Source: Candidatus Binatia bacterium
GTDB taxonomy: Bacteria > Desulfobacterota > Binatia > UBA12015
NCBI GenBank assembly: GCA_019749875.1
Contig: JAIEPK010000309.1
Span: 1 to 41,747 of the forward strand
Direction: 5' to 3'
Length of the DNA: 41,747 nt
In this document: positions 9,259 to 17,531 of the stretch, piece after piece
How positions within the stretch are numbered: the stretch's first letter is position 1
How the letters are laid out: each line of letters begins with the position of its first letter
Translations under genes and position numbers: made by a program
Notes under the pieces: generated by a model
Told to the model about the DNA's origin: nothing
The model's input: the letters and a program-made list of their open reading frames with translations, nothing else
Databases searched by the model: none

Positions 9259-9369
9259 TCGCGGTCGGCGCGCCGACGCCGGCGTCGCGCAGCGTAAGGG
9301 TCAAGCATCTCACGGGCTGGAACTTTTCCCTTCCGTGGGTCGGGCGTGCGCGCTATGGAGCCCGGCACG

Positions 9370-9657
9370 ATGCAGGACCAAGAGGCGTTCCGGCGCGAGG
9401 CCGACCAGCTCGTGCGGCTGTACGGCGAGATGGTCCGCCGGCTCGCGAATCGCGGCATTCGCGGCGTCGACGAGCTCGTGGCGCTGCATCAGCAGATCCG
9501 CGACGCGGTGGAGACCATCGCGGGACAGGAGATCGACTCCGCACTCCTGCAGATCGCGACGCTGCTCGACCGCCTGCGCTTGCTGTCGCGCTGTCTCGCG
9601 ACACTGGGCGAGATGAAGGTCGCCCTGGGAAGCTCGGAGCCCGATCCCGGCGTCTGA
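9370..9657 (+). CDS. Small helical protein of unknown function
   Basis: Not recognised. 95 residues from ATG 9370, which has GGAG nine bases upstream; in-frame ATGs at 9346 and 9355 are alternatives. The product is predicted to be all helical and soluble (EAFRREADQLVRLYGEMVRR, later IATLLDRLRLLSRCLATLGE), with no cysteine-rich or catalytic motif. It lies between the DUF5989 gene and another small membrane protein in the same direction, so it may belong to the same accessory block. Confidence 0.6.
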   Translation: MQDQEAFRREADQLVRLYGEMVRRLANRGIRGVDELVALHQQIRDAVETIAGQEIDSALLQIATLLDRLRLLSRCLATLGEMKVALGSSEPDPGV

Positions 9658-9682
9658 CGCAAGCTCGCGTCGCAGCAGGGGT

Positions 9683-9711
9683 TTGACTCCCCGAGGTGGC
9701 GTTGATAGCTC
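9683..9711 (+). promoter_or_regulatory. Possible promoter for the small membrane protein/ferredoxin pair
   Basis: TTGACT at 9683-9688 lies in the loop of a GGGG/CCCC inverted repeat (about 9678-9692). TTGATAG at 9702-9708 supplies a -10-like element; spacing is 14-16 depending on the hexamer chosen. The ATG follows nine bases after TGATAG with no ribosome binding site between, again suggesting a leaderless start. Confidence 0.35.
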
Positions 9712-9717
9712 GGGCTC

Positions 9718-9912
9718 ATGGAAGGCGACGTCCACGCATCGGCGATCCGCGAGTTCCTGGAGATGATGTTCCGGCCGGACAACGTGCCGATCGTCGGCAT
9801 GTTGTTCTTGGTCCTGTTCTTCACGTGGCTCGGCTTTCGTGAGGCACGACGGAACGACGAGCTGATCGCCCAGGGTCGCGAGGACGAGATCCTCAACGAC
9901 ATGCAGCGCTAG
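9718..9912 (+). CDS. Small membrane protein upstream of polyferredoxin
   Basis: 64 residues, not recognised. A single hydrophobic helix (PIVGMLFLVLFFTWLGF, about 24-40) is followed by a charged cytoplasmic-like tail, REARRNDELIAQGREDEILN. It ends 11 bases before the ferredoxin ATG, so the two are probably one operon; it could anchor the ferredoxin or a redox partner to the membrane. That role is inference from adjacency only. Confidence 0.72.
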   Translation: MEGDVHASAIREFLEMMFRPDNVPIVGMLFLVLFFTWLGFREARRNDELIAQGREDEILNDMQR

Positions 9913-9923
9913 AGGGACGCGCC

Positions 9924-10403
9924 ATGCCGTTCACCATCATCGCGGAGAATTGCACCGGCTGCAGCGCGTGCGAGAAGCGCTGCCCGACGCGCGCCATCAG
10001 CGGCGATCCAAAGAAGGCCTACTTCATCGAGTCGACGCTGTGCATCGACTGCGGCTCCTGCGGCGTGATCTGCCCCGACGAGGCCATCCTCGACACCTGG
10101 GGCAACATGACGAGCGTCCTCAAGCGCGCCGAGCGTCCGCTGGCCGTCGTCCACCCCGACAACTGCAACGGTTGCGGCGTGTGCATCGACGTCTGCCCCT
10201 TCGACAGCCTGAGCTCGGCATCGGGAAATCTCGCGACCTTCCTCGGCAAGGTGGTCGTCGAGGAGAAGACCTGCGTCGGCTGCAAGCTGTGCGAGGAGGT
10301 CTGCGGCTGGGACGGCATCTACATCATGCCCGGCGGCGAGAAGGAGGCCTTCCTCGAGGCCTTGGGCTACGACGCCGCCGAAGAATCCTCGGACGCCGCG
10401 TAG
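9924..10403 (+). CDS. Polyferredoxin with four [4Fe-4S] motifs
   Basis: 159 residues with four CxxCxxCxxxC motifs: Cys10/13/16/20, 40/43/46/50, 81/84/87/91 and 117/120/123/127. The first three are followed by proline as usual; the fourth ends CGW. This is two bacterial ferredoxin-type domains in tandem, expected to hold four [4Fe-4S] clusters and to carry electrons in the cytoplasm. There is no signal peptide. The neighbouring small membrane protein may be its docking partner. An electron donor or acceptor is not encoded nearby. AGAGGGA precedes the ATG at good spacing. Confidence 0.9.
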   Translation: MPFTIIAENCTGCSACEKRCPTRAISGDPKKAYFIESTLCIDCGSCGVICPDEAILDTWGNMTSVLKRAERPLAVVHPDNCNGCGVCIDVCPFDSLSSASGNLATFLGKVVVEEKTCVGCKLCEEVCGWDGIYIMPGGEKEAFLEALGYDAAEESSDAA

Positions 10404-10406
10404 CAC

Positions 10407-10473
10407 CGGCGCGCGCGGCATCGGCCCCTCTGCGAAGCCGAAGGCGAGCGGCCGAGCGAAGCGAGCCGGGGGA
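10407..10473 (+). repeat. Intergenic repeat, copy A (67 bp)
   Basis: This 67-base block is identical to 10507-10573, exactly 100 bases further on. Its core reads CGGCCCCTCTGCGAAGCCG then AAGGCGAGCGGCCGAGCGAA. Related, more diverged copies lie at 5281 and 5383. All sit between convergent genes, as REP/BIME-type elements often do. Confidence 0.85.
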
Positions 10474-10506
10474 AGTAAGGTCGGGTCCCACGTCACGACT
10501 CGACGT

Positions 10507-10573
10507 CGGCGCGCGCGGCATCGGCCCCTCTGCGAAGCCGAAGGCGAGCGGCCGAGCGAAGCGAGCCGGGGGA
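10507..10573 (+). repeat. Intergenic repeat, copy B (67 bp)
   Basis: Identical to copy A at 10407-10473 in the same orientation, with a 33-base unrelated spacer between them, giving an exact 100-base period. No ORF is supported in the repeat. Confidence 0.85.
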
Positions 10574-10584
10574 GTGAGGCTCCG

Positions 10585-10599
10585 CGCGGCTCCGCCGCG
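10585..10599. terminator. GC-rich hairpin downstream of hisG
   Basis: CGCGGC at 10585-10590 pairs perfectly with GCCGCG at 10594-10599 around a TCC loop, 31 bases past the hisG stop. It lacks a T-run, so it is only a candidate terminator. Confidence 0.3.
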
Positions 10600-10629
10600 G
10601 GGCGCGAGGCGGACAGAGTCCCCCTCGTC

Positions 10630-11535
10630 TCAACAGACCTTGTTGAGCGGGTACTCGATGATCCCGCTCGCACCGGCCTTGATGAGCTGCGGGATCAGGT
10701 CGCGCACCGTCGCCTCGGCGATCACGCTCTCGACCGAGAACCACTTCTCGCCGCGCAGGTGCGCGGTCGGGAACAGGTTCGACACGGTCGGCGCCGCGAG
10801 GCTCGGCAGCAGACCGATCACCGCGTCGAGCCGGGCCTCGGGAACGTTGAGCTTGATGCCGACCTTGCCCTGCGCGTCGAGGGCGCCGCTCAGCAATAGA
10901 GCGATCTGCTCGAGCTTCTCGCGCCGCGCGGGATCGGCCCAGGCGTCGTGGCTCGCGACCAGCTGCGGGTTCGACGTCTGCAGCTCGGCGACGATGCGCA
11001 GCTTGTTCGCACGCAAGGTCGAGCCGGTCTCGGTCACGTCGACGATCGCATCGACCAGCCCTTCGGCGACCTTCGCCTCGGTCGCCCCCCACGAGAACTC
11101 GACGTCGACGTCGATCTGACGTCCCGCGAAGAAGCGCTTGGTGACGTTGACGAGCTCGGTCGCGATGCGCTTGCCGCGGAGATCTTCGGGCGTCTTCACC
11201 GGCGAGTCGTCACGCACGACCAGGACCCAGCGCGTGCCTTGCAGGCTGACCTTCGAGTAGACCAGGTCGCGGATCACGTGGACCTTCGACGCGTTCTCGA
11301 TGATCCAGTCCTGCCCGGTGACGCCCGCGTCGAGTGCACCCGCCTCGATGTAGGCCGACATCTCCTGCGGCCGCATGAACGAGCAGCGGATGTCGGGATC
11401 GTCGATGCTCGGAAAGTAGCTGCGTCCGCTGGTGGCGATGCGCCAGCCGGCCTTGGCGAACAGCTCGATGGTCTGGTTCTCGAGGCTTCCCTTCGGGATG
11501 CCGAGCTTGAGCGGGGTCTTGAGGCGTGCGGTCAT
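10630..11535 (-). CDS. hisG: ATP phosphoribosyltransferase, long form
   Basis: 301 residues. HisG condenses ATP and PRPP in the first step of histidine synthesis. N-terminal LGIPKGSLENQTIELF and the PRPP-loop text DAIVDVTETGSTLRAN are diagnostic. The length and C-terminal portion (KVGIKLNVPEARLDAVIGLLPSL) indicate the long form with its own regulatory domain, so no HisZ partner should be needed. It starts at ATG 11535, 31 bases downstream of hisI in the same direction, with which it forms a small operon. Confidence 0.95.
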   Translation of the reverse strand: MTARLKTPLKLGIPKGSLENQTIELFAKAGWRIATSGRSYFPSIDDPDIRCSFMRPQEMSAYIEAGALDAGVTGQDWIIENASKVHVIRDLVYSKVSLQGTRWVLVVRDDSPVKTPEDLRGKRIATELVNVTKRFFAGRQIDVDVEFSWGATEAKVAEGLVDAIVDVTETGSTLRANKLRIVAELQTSNPQLVASHDAWADPARREKLEQIALLLSGALDAQGKVGIKLNVPEARLDAVIGLLPSLAAPTVSNLFPTAHLRGEKWFSVESVIAEATVRDLIPQLIKAGASGIIEYPLNKVC

Positions 11536-11584
11536 GCGTGCGGCTTCTTCTCGGTCGCGGCGCGCCTCAGGCGTGCGGCTTCTT
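11536..11584 (-). repeat. Short direct repeat at the hisI-hisG junction
   Basis: A 14-base sequence, AAGAAGCCGCACGC on the minus strand, occurs at the end of hisI (11571-11584, encoding KKPHA) and again immediately before the hisG ATG (11536-11549). Each copy is followed by one variable base and TGA, the second TGA being inside ATGA of hisG. It looks like a micro-duplication 35 bases apart. Confidence 0.55.
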
Positions 11585-11941
11585 GTAGACGTCCTTGGGG
11601 TCGAACACCCGCTCCTGCGTGGTCTGCCAGGCCTCGCCGTCGAGGCGGCGGAAGAAGCAGCTCCGGTATCCTTCGTGGCAAGCCGCGCCGCCGTGCTGCA
11701 CGACCTTGAGGATCACCGTGTCGCGATCGCAGTCGACCAGGATGTCCTTGACGTCCTGGTGATTGCCCGACTCCTCGCCCTTGCGCCACAGGCCGCGCGA
11801 GCGGCTCCAGTAGGTGGCGCGGCCGGTGCGCAGCGTCTCGCGCCAGGCCTCTTCGTTGATGTAGGCGACCATCAGGATCTCGCCGGTGGTGGCGTCCTGG
11901 GCGATGGCGGGCACGAGGCCCTTGCTGAAATCGAGCTCCAC
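11567..11941 (-). CDS. hisI: Phosphoribosyl-AMP cyclohydrolase
   Basis: 124 residues; monofunctional HisI without a fused HisE. It opens the adenine ring of phosphoribosyl-AMP in histidine synthesis. Visible motifs: [30 protein letters not shown], the metal-binding DCDRDT, and [17 protein letters not shown] with its conserved cysteines. A GTG start at 11941 is chosen because AGGAAGG lies five bases upstream. It precedes hisG and follows a small lipoprotein gene on the same strand. Confidence 0.92.
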   Translation of the reverse strand: MELDFSKGLVPAIAQDATTGEILMVAYINEEAWRETLRTGRATYWSRSRGLWRKGEESGNHQDVKDILVDCDRDTVILKVVQHGGAACHEGYRSCFFRRLDGEAWQTTQERVFDPKDVYKKPHA

Positions 11942-11958
11942 GGGGACCTTCCTGCCTG

Positions 11959-12249
11959 CTAGCGCTCGCCGCGGATCATCGACTCGAGCACCTCGACGTA
12001 GGAGCGCCACGCCTCGTCGCGCGCACGCAGCTGTGCCACGCCTTGCTCGGTCATGCCGATCGACGCCTGTGGATCGCACGGCGGTACGAACGACACCGCG
12101 GGCAGCGCCGGCCGCGGCGGGATTTGCGGGCGCTGCGCGGAGCAGCCGGCGGTCGTGCCGAGCAGGGTCGCCGCGACGAGAAGCGAGGTCGCGCGCGGTG
12201 CGCGTCTCGGGGCGGTGCCGGCACGGCTGTGAAACGGACCGGTCTGCAT
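11959..12249 (-). CDS. Small predicted lipoprotein
   Basis: 96 residues from ATG 12249. The basic N-terminus is followed by [17 protein letters not shown], a signal peptide with a good lipobox (TAGC), then a proline-rich linker ([20 protein letters not shown]) and a short helical tail ([20 protein letters not shown]). It was not recognised. The layout is superficially like a phage Rz1-type outer spanin, but there is no partner or lysis gene. It lies 17 bases upstream of hisI and is transcribed divergently from lpxD. Confidence 0.65.
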   Translation of the reverse strand: MQTGPFHSRAGTAPRRAPRATSLLVAATLLGTTAGCSAQRPQIPPRPALPAVSFVPPCDPQASIGMTEQGVAQLRARDEAWRSYVEVLESMIRGER

Positions 12250-12346
12250 TGCGCGTACGTATCGGCGGCTGTCGCGAAACGCAATCGTGCCTCCCGTGCA
12301 CCGGACGCTCGTGGAGATGACCGGCGCGGGTTGATAGAAGCGCGCG

Positions 12347-13387
12347 ATGCGGCTCGCAGACATCGCACGCCTCCTCGACGCCACCGTCGAGGGCGATCCC
12401 ACGCTCGAGATCGACGACCTGCAGCCGCTCGACGAGGCGGGGCCACGCTCGCTCTCGTTCGTCTCGAACCAGCGCTATCTGGCGCTGCTGAAGACGACGC
12501 GCGCGGGCGCCGTGATTCTCGGTCCGCAAGCGGAGGGGCCGGGCTGCGCCGTGCTCCGGGTCGCGAACCCGTACATGGCCTTCGCGCTCGCGCTCGGGCT
12601 CTTCGATCGTCCGGTCGATCCGCCCGCCGGCATCTCGCCGGCCGCGCACGTCGCCGCGACGGCGCACGTCGGCGAAGGGGCGCGGATCGCCCCGGGCGTC
12701 GTCATCGGCGAGCACGTGACGATCGGCGCACGGGCGCGGCTGCACCCCGGCGTGGTGATCTACCCCGAGGCGACGATCGGCGACGACTTCCTCGCGCATG
12801 CGAATGCCGTGGTGCGCGAGCGCGTCCGCATCGGCGCGCGCGTCACGCTCGGTCCGGGAGTCGTGCTGGGAGGGGACGGCTTCGGCTTCCTGCCTCTGCC
12901 GGGCGGCGGCATCTTCAAGCTGCCGCAGATCGGGACGGTCGAGGTCGGCGACGACGTCGAGATCGGTGCGAACACGACCGTGGACCGCGCGACGATCGGA
13001 ACGACGCGGCTCGCAAACGGCGTCAAGCTCGACAATCTGGTCATGGTCGCGCACGGCTGCCGGATCGGCGAGGAGACCATGCTGGCCGGCCAGAGCGGCC
13101 TCGCCGGCAGCACGATCATCGGCAAGCGGGTGCAGTTCGGTGGCCAGGTCGGCGCGGCGGGCCATCTGGAGATCGGCGATGACGTCCGCGTGGCTGCGAA
13201 GAGCGGCATCGACAACGACGTGCCGCCGGGCCGGGTGATCGGCGGCTACCCCGAAATGGACATCCGGCTCTGGCGGCGCATCGCCGCGGCGGTCCAGAAG
13301 CTGCCCGAGCTGCTGCGGCGGGTGCGGCGTCTCGAGCGGGCGCTCGGCACCGAAACGCCCAGGGCAAAGGCCGGCGAGGGCGACTGA
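12347..13387 (+). CDS. lpxD: UDP-3-O-acylglucosamine N-acyltransferase
   Basis: 346 residues, normal length. LpxD adds the N-linked hydroxyacyl chain in lipid A synthesis, so the organism makes lipopolysaccharide. The N-terminal uridine-binding domain ([20 protein letters not shown]) is followed by a left-handed beta-helix of hexapeptide repeats from about residue 100 to 300, including [18 protein letters not shown] with the catalytic histidine, then a short C-terminal helical region. The usual neighbours (bamA, skp, fabZ, lpxA) are absent. ATG 12347 is preceded by TTGATAG nine bases upstream and no ribosome binding site. Confidence 0.95.
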   Translation: MRLADIARLLDATVEGDPTLEIDDLQPLDEAGPRSLSFVSNQRYLALLKTTRAGAVILGPQAEGPGCAVLRVANPYMAFALALGLFDRPVDPPAGISPAAHVAATAHVGEGARIAPGVVIGEHVTIGARARLHPGVVIYPEATIGDDFLAHANAVVRERVRIGARVTLGPGVVLGGDGFGFLPLPGGGIFKLPQIGTVEVGDDVEIGANTTVDRATIGTTRLANGVKLDNLVMVAHGCRIGEETMLAGQSGLAGSTIIGKRVQFGGQVGAAGHLEIGDDVRVAAKSGIDNDVPPGRVIGGYPEMDIRLWRRIAAAVQKLPELLRRVRRLERALGTETPRAKAGEGD

Positions 13388-13477
13388 CGCGCCCACGGGC
13401 TCCACGGTCGAGCCGGATCGAGCATGCCGCGGCTTTCCGCCGCCGCATCGGCCCGGGACGCAAATCCCCGCTCCGGC
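13388..13477. other. Short gap between lpxD and the DUF177 gene
   Basis: Mostly GC-rich sequence with no gene. It leads into the promoter at 13478. Confidence 0.4.
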
Positions 13478-13506
13478 TTGGCTTTCGGGAGCGCGATCCC
13501 TATGAT
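13478..13506 (+). promoter_or_regulatory. Promoter of the DUF177-rpmF-plsX-fab operon
   Basis: TTGGCT at 13478-13483 and TATGAT at 13501-13506 are separated by exactly 17 bases, the best sigma-70 promoter seen in the window. Transcription should begin at about 13513, only 4-5 bases before ATG 13518, so translation of the first gene is probably leaderless. Confidence 0.65.
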
Positions 13507-13517
13507 CCGCTGTTCCC

Positions 13518-14054
13518 ATGAAGCTGCGCGTCGACCGCATCACCGACGAGTCCACCGAGAGCACGTTCTCGGTGCCGGCGGACGAGCTGAACCAGCGCCT
13601 CGAGACCGGTGCCACGCACGAGTTCCGGCTCGCGGCACCGCTCGAGGTCGACGTCCGCTACTACCGGGCCGGCGACGAGATCTACTTCGACGGCAGCTGC
13701 TCGACGGTGATGGAAGGGACCTGCGCGCGCTGCCTCGAGACCTTCAGCCTGCCGCTCGATGCACCGTTCGAGTTCGTGCTCACGCACGCGCCGAAGCTCG
13801 AGAGCGCGCAGGAGCTGCACACCGACGACCTCGCGCTGAGCTTCTACGAAGGCGACGAGATCGACCTCGGCCCGCTGGTCGGCGAGCAGGCGATCCTCGC
13901 CCTGCCGACGCGCGCCGTGTGTCGCGAGGACTGCAAGGGTCTTTGCCCGAGCTGTGGCACCAACCTCAACGACGAGACGTGCGCGTGCAAACCCGCACCG
14001 GCGGATCCACGGTTCGCCGTTCTCGCCAACGCGAGGGTGCGCTCGGCATCGTGA
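13518..14054 (+). CDS. DUF177 (YceD-family) metal-binding protein
   Basis: 178 residues. DUF177/YceD proteins are almost always encoded before rpmF and are linked to 23S rRNA accumulation. Here the cysteine pattern CARC in the middle and [23 protein letters not shown] near the C-terminus suggests a structural zinc. The next gene is rpmF, 126 bases downstream, which is the conserved arrangement. A near-consensus promoter ends 11 bases before the ATG and no ribosome binding site is visible. Confidence 0.88.
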   Translation: MKLRVDRITDESTESTFSVPADELNQRLETGATHEFRLAAPLEVDVRYYRAGDEIYFDGSCSTVMEGTCARCLETFSLPLDAPFEFVLTHAPKLESAQELHTDDLALSFYEGDEIDLGPLVGEQAILALPTRAVCREDCKGLCPSCGTNLNDETCACKPAPADPRFAVLANARVRSAS

Positions 14055-14180
14055 GCCCGGAGTGATTCGCCCCGACTGACGGATCCGGCGCGCTGCCCGC
14101 ACGCGCCGGCGTGGACCTGCGGGCGCAGCGACCGGTGCAGCGATCCGGGGTGCCGCGCCCCTGGAAAGGATTCGAGAGAG

Positions 14181-14363
14181 ATGGCCGTTCCGAAGCGTAG
14201 AACCTCGGTGTCGAAGAAGAACAAGCGTCGCTCGCACCACGCGCTGACCGCACCGGCGTTCGTCGCCTGCCCGCAGTGTGGTGAGCCGCGTCTGCGCCAC
14301 CGCGCGTGTGCGAGCTGCGGCGTGTACCGCGGCAAGAAGGTCATCGAAGCCGCGGGCGAGTGA
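14181..14363 (+). CDS. rpmF: 50S ribosomal protein L32
   Basis: 60 residues. It starts MAVPKRRTSVSKKNKRRSH, the L32 signature, and contains CPQCG and CASCG, so this is the four-cysteine zinc-binding form. The ATG follows a GAGAGAG ribosome binding site. It sits between the DUF177 gene and plsX, the usual order in many bacteria. An RNA leader of about 120 bases separates it from the DUF177 stop codon. Confidence 0.95.
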   Translation: MAVPKRRTSVSKKNKRRSHHALTAPAFVACPQCGEPRLRHRACASCGVYRGKKVIEAAGE

Positions 14364-14398
14364 GCGCAGCGCAGCGCCACCGGATGCGGTACTGAAGC

Positions 14399-15721
14399 AT
14401 GCGGATCGCGCTCGACGCGATGGGCGGAGACGCCGCCCCGCGCGCGACCGTCGAAGGCGCCGTCACCGCGGCGCGCGAGCTGGGGCTCTCGGTCCTGCTG
14501 GTCGGGGATCGTGCGCGCATCGAACCCGAGCTCGCACGTCACCGGACGATCGGGCTCGACCTCGAGCTGCGCCACGCGACGCACGTGGTCGCGATGGACG
14601 AGGCGCCGACCGCGGCGCTGCGCAAGCCCGACTCCTCGATGGCCGCGGCGCTCTCCGCGGTGCGTGACGGCGAGGCCGGCGCGTTCGTGTCCGCGGGCAA
14701 CACGGGCGCCGGCATGGTCCTGGGCGCGCACCTGCTCGGCCGTACGCCGGGAGTGGAGCGTCCGGCGATCGCGGTTCTGGTGCCGTCGCCGCGCGGACAC
14801 ACGATCCTGCTCGACGCTGGCGCGAACGTCGACTGCCGGCCGATCCATCTGGCGCAGTTCGCGGTCATGGGAGACGCCTACGCGCGCGCGGTGCGGCAGA
14901 TCGCGGCGCCACGCGTCGGACTGCTCTCGAATGGCCTCGAGGACAGCAAGGGCAACGCACTGGTGCGCGCGGCCGCACCGATGCTGCGCCAGCTGCCGAT
15001 CAACTTCGTCGGCTACGTCGAGGGGCGCGAGCTGAGCTCGGGCGGCGTCGACGTCGTGGTGTGCGACGGGTTCGTCGGCAATCTCGTCCTGAAGAGCATC
15101 GAGGGCTTCGGCCAGCTGGTCGGCGACCGCCTGCGCGCGATGTTCGAGCACGGGCTGCGTTCGCGCCTTGCCTACCTGCTGCTGCGCCGCCACGTGGCGA
15201 GCCTGCGGCGTGAGCTCGATCCGCGCGAGACCGGGGGCGCGCTGCTGCTCGGGCTCAATGGAATCGTCGTCAAGGCGCACGGCTCGTCGGACGGGCACGC
15301 GATCCGCAACGCCCTCGCGGTCGCGGCAGGGCTTGCCGGCAGCGGTGTCACCGATCAGGTCGCGCTCGGCCTCGCCGCGACGGTCGGCCTCGAGCCGTCG
15401 CCCGGTGATGCCGTGCAGACGCCGCGCGCGCGACGCTTCTGGAATGCGCTGCGCGATCGGCTGCGACGCGACCGGGCGACGGACAGCGTCGACGGCGTCG
15501 AGCCCGTGACGCTCGCCCCGTCCGCGACGCCGATCGATCCGCCGGTCGCGGCGCCCGCGGCCTCTCGGCCCGAAACGCTCGGCGCTGCGGCACCACCGCC
15601 AACCGATCGCTCGCCGGCGCTCGGCAGCGCCGGCGAGCGGGACGGCGCCGAGCCGGCGCCCTCGGATGCGGACCCGCCGCACGGTCCAGCCGAGCCCGAT
15701 CACGACAAGGCGCCCCGATGA
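14399..15721 (+). CDS. plsX: Phosphate acyltransferase PlsX with long C-terminal tail
   Basis: 440 residues; PlsX converts acyl-ACP to acyl-phosphate for phospholipid synthesis. The start MRIALDAMGGDAAP and the segment PDSSMAAALSAVRDGEAGAFVSAGNTGA are typical, as is VCDGFVGNLVLKSIEG. The catalytic domain ends near residue 345. The remaining ~95 residues form a low-complexity Ala/Pro/Asp-rich tail absent from ordinary PlsX (about 330-350 residues). The stop overlaps the fabD start by four bases (ATGA). fabH, usually next, is missing. Confidence 0.93.
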   Translation: MRIALDAMGGDAAPRATVEGAVTAARELGLSVLLVGDRARIEPELARHRTIGLDLELRHATHVVAMDEAPTAALRKPDSSMAAALSAVRDGEAGAFVSAGNTGAGMVLGAHLLGRTPGVERPAIAVLVPSPRGHTILLDAGANVDCRPIHLAQFAVMGDAYARAVRQIAAPRVGLLSNGLEDSKGNALVRAAAPMLRQLPINFVGYVEGRELSSGGVDVVVCDGFVGNLVLKSIEGFGQLVGDRLRAMFEHGLRSRLAYLLLRRHVASLRRELDPRETGGALLLGLNGIVVKAHGSSDGHAIRNALAVAAGLAGSGVTDQVALGLAATVGLEPSPGDAVQTPRARRFWNALRDRLRRDRATDSVDGVEPVTLAPSATPIDPPVAAPAASRPETLGAAAPPPTDRSPALGSAGERDGAEPAPSDADPPHGPAEPDHDKAPR

Positions 15722-16653
15722 GCACGCCAGCGCTGCTGTTCCCCGGCCAAGGATCGCAACGCGTCGGCATGGGCGCCGATCTGTGCCGCGAGTTTGCCGT
15801 TGCACGAGAGACCTTCCAGGAGGCCGACGCAGCCCTCGGCGAGAAGCTGTCCGAGCTCTGCTTCACGGGTCCGGAGGATCGCTTGACGCTCACGGAGAAC
15901 GCACAGCCCGCGCTGCTGACGACGTCGCTCGCCGTGGCGCGCGTCCTGGCTGCGGAGGGCGGGCTCGTGCCGCAGATCGCCGCGGGACACAGCCTCGGCG
16001 AGTGGACGGCGCTGGTCGTGATGGCGGCGCTCGACTTCGGCGATGCGGTCCGTGCGGTGCGCTCACGCGGGCGCTTCATGCAGGAAGCGGTCGCACCGGG
16101 CGTCGGTGCGATGAGCGCGCTGCTCGGTGCGGATCTCGCAGCCGCCGAGGCGCTCTGCGTCGAGGCGTCGCAAGGCGACGAGATCGTGGTGGCGGCGAAC
16201 GTCAACGGTGCGGGGCAGATCGTCGTGTCGGGACACCAGGCCGCCCTCGCGCGGCTCGAAGCGCTCGCGTCCGGCCGCAAGGTGCGCGCGATGCGGCTCA
16301 AGGTCAGTGCCCCGTTCCACAGCCCGTTGATGGCGCCGGCGCGCGAGCGCATGGCGGCGCTGCTGCGCGACGTGCCGGTGCGTGCGCCGCGCGGCGTGGT
16401 GCTCGGCAACGTCGACGGCGAGCCCTACGGGGACGCCGACAGCGTTCGCGAACGTCTGTGCGCGCAGATCACCGGAACCGTGCTCTGGGAGGCGTGCGCA
16501 CGCGGCGTCGCCGCGCGCACCGACCGCGGCATCGAGGCCGGGCCGGGCAGAGTCCTGTGCGGGCTCTTCCGGCGCATCGCGCCGGAGTTTCGCTGCGTCG
16601 CGACCGACGACGTCGCGGGCGTGCGTGCAGCGCTCGAAGGAGCTCGGGCATGA
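15718..16653 (+). CDS. fabD: Malonyl-CoA:ACP transacylase
   Basis: 311 residues. FabD loads malonate onto acyl carrier protein. Visible: LLFPGQGSQRVGMG at the start, the nucleophile motif GHSLGEW near residue 90, RGRFMQEAV with the substrate-binding arginine, and SAPFHSPLM with the catalytic histidine. Start and stop overlap plsX and fabG by four bases each, showing tight translational coupling. Confidence 0.96.
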   Translation: MSTPALLFPGQGSQRVGMGADLCREFAVARETFQEADAALGEKLSELCFTGPEDRLTLTENAQPALLTTSLAVARVLAAEGGLVPQIAAGHSLGEWTALVVMAALDFGDAVRAVRSRGRFMQEAVAPGVGAMSALLGADLAAAEALCVEASQGDEIVVAANVNGAGQIVVSGHQAALARLEALASGRKVRAMRLKVSAPFHSPLMAPARERMAALLRDVPVRAPRGVVLGNVDGEPYGDADSVRERLCAQITGTVLWEACARGVAARTDRGIEAGPGRVLCGLFRRIAPEFRCVATDDVAGVRAALEGARA

Positions 16654-17408
16654 CGGCCGTCGCGAAGCCGCTCGCGGGACAGACCGCGCTCGTCACCGGC
16701 GCGTCACGCGGCATCGGTCGCGCGATCGCGCTCGAGCTCGCGCGAATGGGCGCGCACGTCGCCGTCAATTATCAGAGCAGCGAGGACGCGGCGCGTGCTG
16801 CGGTCGCGTCGATCGAGGAAGCGGGCGGCTCGGCCGAAGCGGTGCGCTTCGACGTCGGCGATCCCGAGGCGGTGGCGAGCGGCATCGCGGACTTCGTCGC
16901 GCGCCACAAGCGCTTCGACGTCCTGGTGAACAATGCCGGCATCGCACTCGACGGGCTGATCCTGCGCTACAAGACCGAGGACTGGCAACGCATCGTCGAC
17001 GTCAACCTGGGCGGCGTGTTCCACTGCAGCAAGGCGGCGGCGCGAAGCATGGTCCGGGCACGCTCGGGCCGCATCATCAACGTCACGTCGGTGGTGAGCG
17101 CCACCGGCAACGCGGGACAGTCGGCGTACGCGGCGACGAAAGCCGGCGTCGAGGGCTTTACGCGCGCGCTCGCGCGCGAGCTCGCGGGACGCTCGATCAC
17201 CGTGAACGCGGTCGCGCCCGGCGTCATCGATACCGACATGACCGCGGCGCTGAGCGAGGAGATCCGCGCTGCGTACGTCTCCGCGGTGCCGCTGGGACGT
17301 CTCGGGCGGGCCGAGGAGGTGGCGGCGGCGGTGGGATTTCTCGCCGGGCCGGGCGCGGGCTACATCACCGGGCACGTGCTCGCGATCAACGGTGGGATGT
17401 CGATGTGA
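16650..17408 (+). CDS. fabG: 3-oxoacyl-ACP reductase
   Basis: 252 residues, NADPH-dependent SDR. TGASRGIGRA binds the cofactor; NNAGIALDGLILR, the serine block NVTSVVS and the catalytic YAATKAG follow; the C-terminus YITGHVLAINGGMSM is typical of FabG. Being embedded between fabD and acpP makes the fatty-acid role secure. It overlaps fabD by four bases. Confidence 0.95.
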   Translation: MTAVAKPLAGQTALVTGASRGIGRAIALELARMGAHVAVNYQSSEDAARAAVASIEEAGGSAEAVRFDVGDPEAVASGIADFVARHKRFDVLVNNAGIALDGLILRYKTEDWQRIVDVNLGGVFHCSKAAARSMVRARSGRIINVTSVVSATGNAGQSAYAATKAGVEGFTRALARELAGRSITVNAVAPGVIDTDMTAALSEEIRAAYVSAVPLGRLGRAEEVAAAVGFLAGPGAGYITGHVLAINGGMSM

Positions 17409-17531
17409 GGCGGTCCGCGCGGCCGTCCCGAGACGCCTCCACGAGACCGCGACGAAGGTGGCGCGAGCCCGCGTCGCAGGGTAAAGCAGCCGAAATCACG
17501 CGCTCGGGCCCGGTAGGATAGGGAGAACTTG

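Noticed and set aside
9264-9287. Two overlapping 14-bp palindromes (GTCGGCGCGCCGAC and CGACGCCGGCGTCG) after the DUF5989 gene
   Set aside because: The second also occurs inside the glycosyltransferase coding region at 31491; short GC palindromes are expected often in this genome and no regulator context supports a site.
11959-12249. Outer spanin (Rz1) of a prophage
   Set aside because: The lipoprotein is small and proline-rich like Rz1, but no phage, holin, endolysin or inner spanin gene is near.
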